Below, one piece after another: positions 41,493-50,397 of a stretch of 64,000 nt of DNA. Every line of letters starts with the position of its first letter. Positions within the stretch are counted from its first letter, which is position 1. The stretch is from NCBI GenBank assembly GCA_036504075.1, contig DASXVX010000007.1:1-64000 (forward strand), written 5' to 3'. Made by a program: the position numbers and the translations under genes. The notes below the pieces were generated by a model. The model did no database searches. It had not been told where the DNA came from and was given only the letters and a program-made list of their open reading frames with translations. This stretch comes from DASXVX01 sp036504075 (GTDB lineage Bacteria > Bacillota > Sulfobacillia > Symbiobacteriales > Symbiobacteriaceae).

Positions 41493-44297
41493 CTAGGGCA
41501 TCACTTTTACCCGCACGACCCCGCTGTCGGCGAGTCCCCCGGGGTCCGTTACGGTCAGGTAGAACTTGAGGATCGTCTCTGCCGTCACTTTCGGCGCCGT
41601 AAACCCCGGCCGGACCGCTCCGCTGTCGGAGAGCGTCACCGGCGGCCCGGAGACCTGGCTCCACCGGTAGGTGATCGGGTCCTTGTCGGTATCATCCGCG
41701 GCGGAGCCGTCAAGTTGGACCGGTGCGCCGCTCTTCACGGTCTGGTTCGGCCCGGCGACCGCCCAGGGCGTGTGGTTCCGGCTCGCATCGGCTGCTTCAA
41801 AGTAGACCAGCAGCACCTTGTAGACCTCGCCGCCCTTGTACCTCGGGTTATAGGGATCGTTCCGGTTCGGGTCGAGGTCCCGCACAACAAACGTGAGCAC
41901 GTTCGGCCCGGGGAAGTTCGCTGCCACGTCCGCGTCGACCGTGTAGGTGTACTCGTTGCCGTCGATGACCCCCGGGAAGTCGGCATTCTTGCTGATCTCC
42001 AGCGGGTCGCCCTCCGGGTCGAACGCGTCGATGGTCAGCTTCAGCGTGTCGCCCACCCGGACCCGGTAGATGTTCTTGTTGGCCCCCGGCCCCGAGCCTG
42101 CAGGGAGTACGGCCACAATGGGCGGCTCGTTGGCGTAGACCCGGATGGTGGCAGTGGTGCTAGACCGGTTGCCCCGGCTGTCGGTGACGGTAAAGGTAAC
42201 GTGGTGGACGCCGATGTCGGCCTTGACAGGCTTTACGGTATAGATGCCGGCGGTATTCCAGGCGTTGTCCACCACCCGACCGAAGCCCCCGTCGATGGCG
42301 AACATGAGTGCATCGCCCTGGTAGGAGCCCACAGTCAGCGGGAACGAAAGCTCCTGCCCCACGTAGACCGATCGGTCGGCAATGGCGTCCAGCGCCGGCG
42401 CAGGCAGTTGGCTCGCCACCCGAATGGTGGCGGTCGTCACGTCTGTCCCGAGGCTGCTGGCGCCCTTCAATGTCACGACATACGTCTTTCCGGCCTGCGC
42501 CGGAGACGGCGTCCATTCGATGGCGTAGTCGTAATCGTCGGCGGCCCAGTGGCCCTGACTCCGAATCAGGTCCGCGCCTTCCGGCAGATTCTCCGTGCTT
42601 ACGGTGATATCGCCGTCGACGGCCTGCGCCCGTAAAACCCGGAGCCGGTAAGGCCGTCCCGCCACCGCCAGGTCAGAGCCAAACGGCAGAATCACCGGCT
42701 TCCCGGGAGCCGTTGCGAACAGCTCCCACTTTGCGGGCGTGAACCCCAGGTTCGTGTTGGTGGGATAAAGCCGCCGCACAAACGCCTTCACGAAATCCTT
42801 CTGCCGGTCGGTCAGGGTGTTCTGAAGCAGGTTGAAGGTATTGGCCAGCCCGTTCCACCGGGCCTGCTCCTTGTCGACCACTTCGGAGGCATCCACGCCG
42901 CGGAAGGACCGCAGATCGGCGTCGGTGGCCCCGACGGAGGCCTTCCACTGCTGGTAGACCACCTCCAGGAACGGGTTGACGACGGCCTCCCGGTTCTGCT
43001 TGTGGTACTGCATGCCGGTGTACGGCGTGTAAATCGAAAGCAGGTACCGGCGGGTGGCGTTCCCGTAATCCGGCAGGGCCTTCGTGCCCGGATACTGCTT
43101 CGCGGGATAGGTCTGGGAGTGGTTCCACATCTCAGCATAGTGCTTAAGCCCGGTGAAAATCTGAATATCCGCCCCGCCGTACCGCCCGGTGTCCCCGGTC
43201 CGGCAACTCCACGGAATCGTCGCCCCGTAGAAATAGGTCGACGGCTTGAAGACCTCCTCCTCGCCGGTCACAAACATGTTCGGGTAATACGTCCACAGGT
43301 GGCGGTTAAGTGTCCGCGAGTCCCGCTTCTCCTGCGGGTTGATGCCGTATGTATCGAGGTGAACCAGCGCCGAACCCGCCTTCCAGAGAATTGGGTTTTC
43401 GTAGGGGCCAAACGCCCACTGGCCCTTCCAGCCGCCATCCTGCCATTGCGGCAGCCCGTAGTCCATGTCCAGCACCGACAGCCAGCTCAGGTACGACTCG
43501 GAATACATCGCTTCAATCGTGTCCTTGCTGTGGTCGGCCTTATCTTTATCGTGGCTGGCGAACTGGTATTTCACCCAGATCTTAGATGCGTCGTTGTTGA
43601 AACTCCCACCCAACCCCCGGTTGGGCAGCGGCAGGTTGGTCAGGTCGTATTTCTGCTTCTTGAACGCCTCGCGGGCCGCCGTTTGGGCGGCCGGCAGCGG
43701 TACGGCATGCGGCATGAACTGTGACCAACTCAACAGCTTGAACGGCACCGCCACGCTGGTCCATTCGTAGGAGTTCCAGACCTTGCTGATCGCTACGTCC
43801 TCCGGAGTCGGAACCCGGTGCCCGGTCAGCGCGCCCCAGAAATCGTCCCTTTCGCTGAGGACGGCATTCGTCTGTCCGGGACCCTTTACCGCCGGCCCCG
43901 GCTGCAGGAACAGCTCGTGCTGGCTCATGAACGGACCCGGGTTGTTGTAGCGCAGGTATTCGAAGACCTTCTCGCCGATTTCCGGGTCCTGCATGGCCCC
44001 GGCGAACTTTTTGACGCTGCCGGCCACCCGGGCCGCGTTAAAGTCCGGGTTTCCAAACATGACCATGTCGCGCCCGCTGTCCGTATGGCAGACGCCGCAT
44101 TTTTGCTGAAAGGCCGCCTTCCCTTCCGCCAGACGAGCCGGTGAAAAGGCCTCCGGCTCCATGTAGTCCACGGCCCGTTTGCCCGAATTCCGGTAGGCAT
44201 CTTCGATGATGGCAGATGTGGTCAAACCCGCTGAAGGATGTTGGGAACCGGCACTGATCAGAATTGTGATGAAGGTAACGAGGATAAGCGCTTTCAC
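41493..44297 (-). CDS. Secreted mono-haem c-type protein with Ig/PKD-like domains
   Basis: I do not recognise this 934-residue family. It has an N-terminal signal (hydrophobic 3-16), one c-type haem site C67-G-V-C70-H71 in a short cytochrome-like segment (about 50-120), a large unclassified region (about 120-545) rich in Trp and Tyr, then several beta-sandwich domains (about 545-850) and a C-terminal PKD-like domain (WAVAGPNQTVKSGAPVQLDG, DPITYRWSQ, YLTVTDPGGLADS). It should be exported, with haem attached outside. The GTG at 44297 is the only usual start, but its GGAGG site is about 15 bases away, so the start is uncertain. It has its own terminator-bounded unit. Confidence 0.6.
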   Translation of the reverse strand: MKALILVTFITILISAGSQHPSAGLTTSAIIEDAYRNSGKRAVDYMEPEAFSPARLAEGKAAFQQKCGVCHTDSGRDMVMFGNPDFNAARVAGSVKKFAGAMQDPEIGEKVFEYLRYNNPGPFMSQHELFLQPGPAVKGPGQTNAVLSERDDFWGALTGHRVPTPEDVAISKVWNSYEWTSVAVPFKLLSWSQFMPHAVPLPAAQTAAREAFKKQKYDLTNLPLPNRGLGGSFNNDASKIWVKYQFASHDKDKADHSKDTIEAMYSESYLSWLSVLDMDYGLPQWQDGGWKGQWAFGPYENPILWKAGSALVHLDTYGINPQEKRDSRTLNRHLWTYYPNMFVTGEEEVFKPSTYFYGATIPWSCRTGDTGRYGGADIQIFTGLKHYAEMWNHSQTYPAKQYPGTKALPDYGNATRRYLLSIYTPYTGMQYHKQNREAVVNPFLEVVYQQWKASVGATDADLRSFRGVDASEVVDKEQARWNGLANTFNLLQNTLTDRQKDFVKAFVRRLYPTNTNLGFTPAKWELFATAPGKPVILPFGSDLAVAGRPYRLRVLRAQAVDGDITVSTENLPEGADLIRSQGHWAADDYDYAIEWTPSPAQAGKTYVVTLKGASSLGTDVTTATIRVASQLPAPALDAIADRSVYVGQELSFPLTVGSYQGDALMFAIDGGFGRVVDNAWNTAGIYTVKPVKADIGVHHVTFTVTDSRGNRSSTTATIRVYANEPPIVAVLPAGSGPGANKNIYRVRVGDTLKLTIDAFDPEGDPLEISKNADFPGVIDGNEYTYTVDADVAANFPGPNVLTFVVRDLDPNRNDPYNPRYKGGEVYKVLLVYFEAADASRNHTPWAVAGPNQTVKSGAPVQLDGSAADDTDKDPITYRWSQVSGPPVTLSDSGAVRPGFTAPKVTAETILKFYLTVTDPGGLADSGVVRVKVMP

Positions 44298-44497
44298 GGC
44301 TTTGATGGGCGTGGTCCTCCCTCCCCAGGCGACGCGTTGCCGGAATATTTGCCGCGGGTGTCGCGAAACCCCACCCCGCGAACGGGCTCGTACCGGATAG
44401 TCTTGTCAATCTATGTTATATATCTTTCTGTAGAGCAAATATATAGGAACCAAGGTTCAGGACCATGGTCCCATAGGTCGTGTCCGTCCACCTGGAG

Positions 44498-44533
44498 AAA
44501 AACCGCCCTGCGGCACGCTGCCACAGGGCGGTT
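44498..44533 (-). terminator. Terminator of the dnaJ-side membrane protein gene
   Basis: On the minus strand a 10-bp outer stem (44524-44533 with 44501-44510), extended by an inner GGC/GCC pairing, is followed by TTTTTCTCC. It lies 8 bases after the stop of the gene at 44542. Confidence 0.9.
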
Positions 44534-44541
44534 CGTATGAC

Positions 44542-45441
44542 CTAGTTGCCGGCGCCCGTCTCACCCGCCGGCGGCTGTTCCGGCGGCCTGGGCGGTCCTT
44601 CGCCGCGATCCTTGTTCGGCTCGTCGATGGCCTGAGCCCCCTGCTTGACCGCAGGTGGCACCGTCATCGGTGAGAGGTGGGTGAAATCCAGGTTCAGCGC
44701 ATAGGCGAAGAACGACGTCTGGCGGTCCTGTTCGGCGCCGGACTGCGGCACCACACTGATGGTAAAGCGCGCCGGCCGCAGGTTCCGGGTGTAAACCCAG
44801 AGCATGTACTCGGCCTTGTCTTGATGCAGGGCCTGCGCGTGCGGCAGCATCACGTCCGGGTCCAGGTCCAGCTTCAACTGCACCGCCTGGCCGCCGGGCA
44901 GCTTCTCCCGCTGGACGATCTCCGCCTTGCGGACCCCACTCACCAGCGGCGCCGCCAGGTTGTCCGGAAAGAACGACGTCAGTTCGTCCTGGGCCGCATC
45001 TTTCACCATCACCCAGGTCGAGCTGGTCGGATGCTTGATGTACAGCGTCGACCCTTCCAGGTAGTACTCGAGGGCGACTTTGGCATCCCCGTTCTTCACC
45101 GAACCCGCGAGGTGGAGCAACGGTGGCGTCTTCTGGTACTCGCCCTTCAGGTCCATGGCCGGGAACAGGTTGTCGGCCGCCTCGCCCGTCAGATCGACTT
45201 CGAAGCGGTAGCCGCCGGACCCCAGCAGAACCATCCCGGCGCCTTCGGCAATCTGCTCCGGGGTCAGGCCACGGGTCCGGTCGAACGGATACCAGACGTA
45301 AATGCCAAACCCAATCAGGGCGCCCACCAGCAGCGCCCCGAGCACCGTAAGAATCCTCCGGGTCCGGCGAATGACCTTCTCCCACTCGTGCGGCCGCAAG
45401 GCCGGGTTCAGCCGGGGGTCCCAGCGACGAAACAGCTGCAT
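44542..45441 (-). CDS. Membrane-anchored protein with extracytoplasmic beta-rich domain
   Basis: The 299-residue protein has a basic cytoplasmic N-terminus (about 1-29), one membrane segment (ILTVLGALLVGALIGFGIYVW) and an outer domain that reads as a long beta-sheet (YRFEVDLTGEAAD, LAGSVKNGDAKVALEYYLEG, STLYIKHPTSSTWVMVKD). This is reminiscent of the half-barrel fold of LppX/RseB-type proteins. The tail is Pro/Glu-rich. I cannot assign a function. ATG with a GAGGAGGG site. It lies 30 bases after dnaJ and probably shares its transcript. Confidence 0.55.
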   Translation of the reverse strand: MQLFRRWDPRLNPALRPHEWEKVIRRTRRILTVLGALLVGALIGFGIYVWYPFDRTRGLTPEQIAEGAGMVLLGSGGYRFEVDLTGEAADNLFPAMDLKGEYQKTPPLLHLAGSVKNGDAKVALEYYLEGSTLYIKHPTSSTWVMVKDAAQDELTSFFPDNLAAPLVSGVRKAEIVQREKLPGGQAVQLKLDLDPDVMLPHAQALHQDKAEYMLWVYTRNLRPARFTISVVPQSGAEQDRQTSFFAYALNLDFTHLSPMTVPPAVKQGAQAIDEPNKDRGEGPPRPPEQPPAGETGAGN

Positions 45442-45471
45442 CGTAAGCCCTCCTCGGGCCGTGTACGTCCG

Positions 45472-46623
45472 CTACAGATTCCCCAGCGCGTCCTTCACCT
45501 TTCCGAAAAAGCCCTTGTCCTTATCGCTGTCGGCGATTCGCTCACCGCGGATGTCGGCCAGCTCACGCAGCAACTCCCTCTCCCGGACCGAAAGCCTGGT
45601 CGGCGTCTGTACGGAGACCACCACGTGCAGGTCGCCCCGCCCGTTGCCCCGCATACGCTTGACGCCTTTCCCTTTCAGCCGGAACGTGTCGCCGTGCTGC
45701 GTCCCTTCCGGGATCTTAAGCAGTTCCGTGCCGTCCAACGTCGTCACGTCGATCTCCGTGCCCATAGCCGCCTGGACGAAACTGATTTGTACATTGCTGA
45801 TCAGGTCGTCATCCTGCCGCTTGAAACGCGGGTCCGGCTTTACCCGCATGATAATATACAGGTCGCCCGCCGGGCCACCCCGCTCGCCCCGTTCGCCGAA
45901 ACCCGTCATGCGCAGCCGCACCCCGGTGTCCACGCCGCCCGGCACGTTCACGTCCACGCTGTGCATTTTCTGCACCTGGCCACGCCCCCGGCAGGTGGCA
46001 CAGGGGGACTCGATGATCTTCCCCGCACCGTGGCAACGGTCGCACGTGGAAACGTTGACGAACCGCCCGAAGATCGTATTCTGAGCCACCTGAATCTGCC
46101 CGGTGCCGTGGCACTTGGAGCAGGTGACCGGCGTCGTGCCGGCCTTCGCCCCGCTGCCGTGGCAGGTGGGGCAGTCGTCGGTCCGGGGCAACCGGATCTC
46201 TTTCTTGCAGCCGAAGGCGGCTTCCTCCAGCGTCAACTCCAGTTCGTACTGCAGGTCGTCGCCGCGGGCCGGGCCGCGTTGCCGCTGCTGGCGGCCGCCC
46301 ATCTGGCCGCCAAAGAACATGTCGAAAATGTCGCCGAAGCCACCGGCATCGCCCTGGCCAAACCCGCCCTCGAACGGGCTGCCGCCGCCGCCGCCGAACT
46401 GCTCCGCCGCGTGGCCGAACTGGTCGTACTTGGCCCGCTTATCAGCATCCGACAATACCTGGTGGGCCTCGTTGATTTCCTTAAACTTCTCACCGGCGTT
46501 AGGGTCATCCTGGTTGGCGTCCGGATGGAACTGGCGGGCCAGCGTCCGGAACGCCTTTTTAATGTCCGCTTCCGAGGCATTCCTCGGTACGCCGAGCACC
46601 TCGTAATAATCCCGCTTTGCCAC
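45472..46623 (-). CDS. dnaJ: Chaperone DnaJ
   Basis: This 383-residue type I J-protein has a J-domain (1-70) with H33-P34-D35, a Gly-rich linker with FGGGGG and MFFGGQMGGR, four zinc motifs (CPTCHGSG, CSKCHGTG, CDRCHGAG, CATCRGRG) and two C-terminal substrate domains. It stimulates DnaK ATPase and delivers unfolded clients. The GTG at 46623 (MAKRDYYEVLG) is chosen because GAGGGAG lies 8 bases upstream. It is separated from dnaK by an unusually long 363-base spacer. Confidence 0.97.
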   Translation of the reverse strand: MAKRDYYEVLGVPRNASEADIKKAFRTLARQFHPDANQDDPNAGEKFKEINEAHQVLSDADKRAKYDQFGHAAEQFGGGGGSPFEGGFGQGDAGGFGDIFDMFFGGQMGGRQQRQRGPARGDDLQYELELTLEEAAFGCKKEIRLPRTDDCPTCHGSGAKAGTTPVTCSKCHGTGQIQVAQNTIFGRFVNVSTCDRCHGAGKIIESPCATCRGRGQVQKMHSVDVNVPGGVDTGVRLRMTGFGERGERGGPAGDLYIIMRVKPDPRFKRQDDDLISNVQISFVQAAMGTEIDVTTLDGTELLKIPEGTQHGDTFRLKGKGVKRMRGNGRGDLHVVVSVQTPTRLSVRERELLRELADIRGERIADSDKDKGFFGKVKDALGNL

Positions 46624-46699
46624 AGGGCACTCCCTCACCTTCGTTCTGAAAATACCACCCGGTGGGGAAGCCGGTCAAGGACCGTGCACCTTCCGCTCC

Positions 46700-46828
46700 T
46701 GCGGGGGGCTGCTTGCTCGCCACCGGCTCTGCCTGGGAGTGCGCCGTAGACTGCCCGTGACATAACGGCGCACCCCTTGCACTCTGGGTATTCCGGAGCC
46801 GCTGAATGTCGCTGCGCAGCCCCCCGCA
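46700..46828. ncRNA. Large nested hairpin in the dnaK-dnaJ spacer
   Basis: Three co-linear inverted repeats nest: outer 13 bp (46700-46712 with 46816-46828), middle 6 bp (CGGCTC 46724-46729 with GAGCCG 46796-46801) and inner 9 bp (GTGCGCCGT 46739-46747 with ACGGCGCAC 46765-46773). Together they form a rod of about 129 bases. No coding frame in the spacer has a ribosome site. It may be a processing or stability element or a structured RNA. It matches no family I know. Confidence 0.4.
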
Positions 46829-46921
46829 TCCGCTCGGCCGGGAGATCAGGGGCGGGTGGGAGCGCCCGGCCTCCCCCTCCGCCAGGAAACTAGGCCGTCG
46901 CCCGGCCCGCCCGCACGCCAG

Positions 46922-46971
46922 AGCACGGTATCCTCGCCCCGGCGAGCGGGACTCTGAGGATACCGTGCTCC
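46922..46971. other. 15-bp hairpin just downstream of dnaK
   Basis: GAGCACGGTATCCTC (46922-46936) pairs perfectly with GAGGATACCGTGCTC (46957-46971). On the minus strand it begins 16 bases after the dnaK stop and is not followed by a T-run. It could protect the dnaK mRNA 3' end or partly terminate transcription, lowering dnaJ relative to dnaK. Confidence 0.6.
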
Positions 46972-46986
46972 TGCCAATCGGCGGGA

Positions 46987-48852
46987 CTAGTCCTTGACCT
47001 TGAAGTCGGCGTCCATGGTCGGGCCACCGTTGGTGGCGGCGCCCTCCTCATGGCCCGCCTCGGGACCGGGGCCGGCACCGGGAGCCCCTGCAGCGCCTTC
47101 GGCGCCGGGTTGAGCGCCGGCCTTCTCGTACATCGCCGTCGAGAGCTTGTAGACCGCTTCCGTCAGCTTCTCGGACGTCTTCTTGACGGCCTCCATGTCG
47201 GTCCCTTTGAGGGCCTCCCTGGCCGGCTCGATTTCATTTTGCACCGCGTCGATCAGCGACTGATCAAGGCCCTTGCCCTCGGAGTCCTTGACCATTTTCT
47301 CGGCATTATACACGGCGGAGTCGGCGTTGTTGCGGATCTCCGCCTCTTCACGCCGCTTCTTGTCTTCGGCGGCCATCTTCTCGGCTTCCTTGACGGCCCG
47401 CTCGATCTCGTCCTTGTTCATGCCGGTCTGGCTCTGGATGCTGATCTTCTGCTCCCGGCCCGTCCCCAGGTCCTTGGCAGATACGTGGACGATGCCGTTC
47501 ACGTCGATGTCGAACTTGACTTCGATCTTCGGCACGCCCCGCGGCGCCGGGGCGATACCGTCCAGAACGAATCGGCCCAGCGTCTTGTTATAGGCCGCCA
47601 TCTCCCGCTCGCCCTGCAGCACGTGGATTTCCACCTGCGTCTGCCCGTCGGCGGCCGTCGAGAATGTGTTTGCCTTTTCCGTGGGAATCGTGGTGTTGCG
47701 GTCGATCAGCTTGGTGAAGACGCCGCCCAGGGTCTCGATGCCCAGGGAGAGCGGGGTCACGTCCAGCAGCAGAACGTCCTTCACGTCGCCCTGGAGGACG
47801 CCCGCCTGCACGGCGGCGCCAAGCGCAACCACTTCATCCGGGTTGATGCCCTTATACGGCTCCTTGCCCATGAACCGACGAACGGCTTCCTGCACCGCCG
47901 GAATCCGGCTGGAGCCGCCCACCAGCAGCACCTTGTCGATGTCCTTCGGCTCAAAGCCGGAGTCCCGCAGGGCCTGCCGGGTCGGGCCCATGGTCGCCTC
48001 GACCAGGTCCGCCGTCAGTTCCTCGAACTTGGCCCGGGTCAGCGTCTCGTCCATGTGGACCGGCCCCTCGGACGTCATGGAGATAAACGGCAGGTTCATG
48101 GTCGTGGTCGGCAGACCGGAGAGCTCAATCTTCGCCTTCTCGGAAGCCTCCCGGAGCCGCTGGAGCGCCTGCCGGTCCTTCCGCAGGTCGACGCCATGCT
48201 CGCGCTGGAACTTGTCGGCCACAAAGTTGACGATCCGCTCGTCGAAATCGTCGCCGCCCAGCCGATTGTTGCCGGCCGTCGAGATCACCTGGAACGTGCC
48301 GCCGCCCAGTTCCAGCACCGAGACGTCGAACGTGCCGCCGCCCAGGTCGAACACCAGGATCCGGTGATCCTCGCTCTTGTCCATGCCGTAAGCCAGGGCC
48401 GCCGCCGTCGGCTCGTTGATGATGCGCAGGACTTCCAGTCCGGCGATGGCGCCGGCGTCCTTGGTCGCCTGCCGCTGGGCATCCGTAAAGTATGCCGGCA
48501 CGGTAATAACGGCCTGGGTGATCTTCTCGCCCAGTTTCGCCTCGGCATCCTGCTTCATCTTAGCCAGGATCATCGCCGAGATTTCCTGCGGCGAAAACTC
48601 CTTGTCGTCGATCCGCACCTTGTGGTTGGACCCCATCTGCCGCTTGATCGAGATAACCGTCCGCTCCGTGTTGGTGATGGCCTGACGCTTGGCCACCTTG
48701 CCCACCAGGCGCTCGCCGGCCTTGGAAAATGCGACGACCGACGGCGTGAGCCGGTCACCTTCGGCGTTTTCAATCACAACGGGGTCCTTGCCTTCCATGT
48801 AGGCGACCACCGAGTTCGTCGTCCCCAAGTCAATTCCGATGACCTTCGGCAT
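46987..48852 (-). CDS. dnaK: Chaperone DnaK (Hsp70)
   Basis: The 621-residue Hsp70 has the ATPase domain with IGIDLGTTNSVVAYMEG, the phosphate-2 motif VFDLGGGTFDVSVLELGGG and LLVGGSSRIPAVQ, the DVTPLSLGIET linker, a substrate-binding domain (about 390-500) and a helical lid with a Gly/Ala/Pro-rich tail ending in KVKD. Gram-positive DnaK proteins lack a 24-residue insert in the ATPase domain, and the length here agrees. ATG with AAGGAGG. It is in the grpE-dnaK operon controlled by CIRCE. Confidence 0.99.
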   Translation of the reverse strand: MPKVIGIDLGTTNSVVAYMEGKDPVVIENAEGDRLTPSVVAFSKAGERLVGKVAKRQAITNTERTVISIKRQMGSNHKVRIDDKEFSPQEISAMILAKMKQDAEAKLGEKITQAVITVPAYFTDAQRQATKDAGAIAGLEVLRIINEPTAAALAYGMDKSEDHRILVFDLGGGTFDVSVLELGGGTFQVISTAGNNRLGGDDFDERIVNFVADKFQREHGVDLRKDRQALQRLREASEKAKIELSGLPTTTMNLPFISMTSEGPVHMDETLTRAKFEELTADLVEATMGPTRQALRDSGFEPKDIDKVLLVGGSSRIPAVQEAVRRFMGKEPYKGINPDEVVALGAAVQAGVLQGDVKDVLLLDVTPLSLGIETLGGVFTKLIDRNTTIPTEKANTFSTAADGQTQVEIHVLQGEREMAAYNKTLGRFVLDGIAPAPRGVPKIEVKFDIDVNGIVHVSAKDLGTGREQKISIQSQTGMNKDEIERAVKEAEKMAAEDKKRREEAEIRNNADSAVYNAEKMVKDSEGKGLDQSLIDAVQNEIEPAREALKGTDMEAVKKTSEKLTEAVYKLSTAMYEKAGAQPGAEGAAGAPGAGPGPEAGHEEGAATNGGPTMDADFKVKD

Positions 48853-48867
48853 AGATAGTGAGCCTCC

Positions 48868-49455
48868 TTAATCCCGCTTGCTAACTTGCACCATGCTGGG
48901 CCGAATAACGCGGTCGCCCAGTTTGTAGCCCTTCTGGAACTCCAAAAGCACCGTGCCGTCTTCGTGCGCTTCCGACGGAACCGTCGCCACCGCTTCGTGC
49001 TGGTGCGGATCAAATGGCTTCCCCACCGATTCTATGGTGGTGAGGCCTTCTCTGGTCAGAATATCCCGGAACGAGCGGGCCGTCAGTTCCACACCCTGGC
49101 GCAGCTTTTCGTCCCCCTGGCCCGGCGGCGTCGAAAGCGCCCGCTCGAGATTATCCAGCACTGGTAGAAAGCTGACCAGCAGCTTCTGGTTAGCAAAGAT
49201 CGCCAAATCCTCTTTTTCCTTCTGCACCCGGCGCCGATAGTTCTCAAAGTCAGCCTGCGCTCGGAACAGACGGTTGTTCAGTTCCGAAATCTCATCTCTG
49301 GCGCGCTCCAGTTCGGCCTGTGCATTCGCCGGTGCGCCATCGGATACCCAGGCCTCTTCCTCCGTCATGCCGACCGGAACGCTCTGTCCTGTAGCGTCGC
49401 CAAGCCCGTCCCCAGTCAGTTCCCCAGGAACTGGCTCTTTCTTCTTGTCCGTCAT
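48868..49455 (-). CDS. grpE: Nucleotide exchange factor GrpE
   Basis: The 195-residue GrpE has an N-terminal acidic tail, a long coiled coil (ELERARDEISELNNRLFRAQ...ENYRRRVQKEKED) and a C-terminal beta-wing domain (FDPHQHEAVATVPSE, GTVLLEFQKGYKLGDRVIRP). It releases ADP from DnaK. It is the first gene of the grpE-dnaK transcript, 27 bases downstream of CIRCE and 15 bases before dnaK. Confidence 0.98.
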   Translation of the reverse strand: MTDKKKEPVPGELTGDGLGDATGQSVPVGMTEEEAWVSDGAPANAQAELERARDEISELNNRLFRAQADFENYRRRVQKEKEDLAIFANQKLLVSFLPVLDNLERALSTPPGQGDEKLRQGVELTARSFRDILTREGLTTIESVGKPFDPHQHEAVATVPSEAHEDGTVLLEFQKGYKLGDRVIRPSMVQVSKRD

Positions 49456-49481
49456 CGGTGCCGGTCACCTCGCGTTCGTTG

Positions 49482-49508
49482 TTAGCACTCTCACATCCTG
49501 AGTGCTAA
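49482..49508 (-). promoter_or_regulatory. CIRCE operator of grpE-dnaK
   Basis: The element TTAGCACTC-N9-GAGTGCTAA is a perfect CIRCE, the binding site of the HrcA repressor encoded at 50438-51466. It lies between the sigma-A promoter (49523-49551) and grpE, the usual repressor position in the 5' leader. Confidence 0.98.
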
Positions 49509-49522
49509 CGCATCCATACAAA

Positions 49523-49551
49523 AAAATAACACCGGGCTTTTGCCATGTCAA
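49523..49551 (-). promoter_or_regulatory. Sigma-A promoter of grpE-dnaK
   Basis: On the minus strand TTGACA (49551-49546) and TATTTT (49528-49523) are separated by exactly 17 bases, just upstream of CIRCE. Confidence 0.88.
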
Positions 49552-49655
49552 GGGCACACGGCCCACCGGAATCACCAACTCCCAGCATGTGCGGTCCATG
49601 GCCGGGGTATTCGCTCATTTCCTGAGCGTTCCCCGAGAAATTTTCACGTTAAATA

Positions 49656-49684
49656 TTGAAAACATATCCTATACGTGGCATAAT
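49656..49684 (+). promoter_or_regulatory. Sigma-A promoter of the PilZ gene
   Basis: TTGAAA (49656-49661) and CATAAT (49679-49684) are separated by 17 bases in a locally AT-rich stretch, 35 bases before the start codon. Confidence 0.75.
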
Positions 49685-49718
49685 AAGGAAGAGAGTTGAG
49701 AAACGGAGGGAATACTTG

Positions 49719-50378
49719 ATGCTGGGCGATGCCACTTCCATTTGTGCCGCATTTATGGACGAAGCAACGGTGCCAGTGGACATCCGTTCGCTGGCAGGCC
49801 TGGCAGGCCGGCTGCTGGTCACGAACAGGAGGTCAGACCAGGTTCGGGAGCTCAAGTGTGTGGTGCGGAAAATCGACCGATCCGAGATTACCCTGGAACT
49901 TGGCCTCGCCGAAGAGCACCACGTGGCTCCTCGGGAATCGGTGGTGCTGGAAGCAACGGGTGACTTGTCGCTGGTCCAGTGCTTCACGTCCGTGGTGTCG
50001 TTGGGCAAGGAAGGCCGGCTCGTGCTTCGAACGCCCCCCAGGATCCACATTGTTCAGCGCCGGCGCTTCCCCCGGGTCGATGTTTTCCTGGGTATCACCC
50101 TGCGCACCCCGGACCGGTCCGTCGACCCGCTGCCCGGCCAACTGATCAACCTGAGCATTGACGGGGCCGCCTGCGTGGTCACTGAACCCATCGCCGTGGG
50201 TACCCTGGTGACGGTGAACCTGACCGCGATAGGGCTGCAGCCGACCGAAACCCAGGCCAAGGTCGTCCGCTCGGCGCCCAGCCCCGACCACCTCTGGGTC
50301 ATCGGTGTGCAGTTCCAGGGGCTCATCCCGGACCAGCAGCGTTTCCTTGGTAACTACATTTCGGATATCACGGGCTAA
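49719..50378 (+). CDS. PilZ-domain c-di-GMP receptor
   Basis: The 219-residue protein has a YcgR-like N-terminal beta domain (about residues 15-100) and a PilZ domain with the c-di-GMP motifs R115-x3-R119 (in RRRFPRVD) and N144-x-S146-x2-G149. Such proteins couple c-di-GMP to motility, surface polysaccharide or secretion. ATG at 49719 has a GGAGGG site 8 bases upstream. It is a single-gene plus-strand unit with its own promoter and terminator, inserted between hrcA and grpE, which are normally adjacent. Confidence 0.9.
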   Translation: MLGDATSICAAFMDEATVPVDIRSLAGLAGRLLVTNRRSDQVRELKCVVRKIDRSEITLELGLAEEHHVAPRESVVLEATGDLSLVQCFTSVVSLGKEGRLVLRTPPRIHIVQRRRFPRVDVFLGITLRTPDRSVDPLPGQLINLSIDGAACVVTEPIAVGTLVTVNLTAIGLQPTETQAKVVRSAPSPDHLWVIGVQFQGLIPDQQRFLGNYISDITG

Positions 50379-50397
50379 ATCACCCAAACAAGCGGAA

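Noticed and set aside
46635..46829. A 64-codon minus-strand frame in the dnaK-dnaJ spacer
   Set aside because: No ribosome site, Cys/Arg/Pro-rich composition, and it coincides with the nested inverted repeats.
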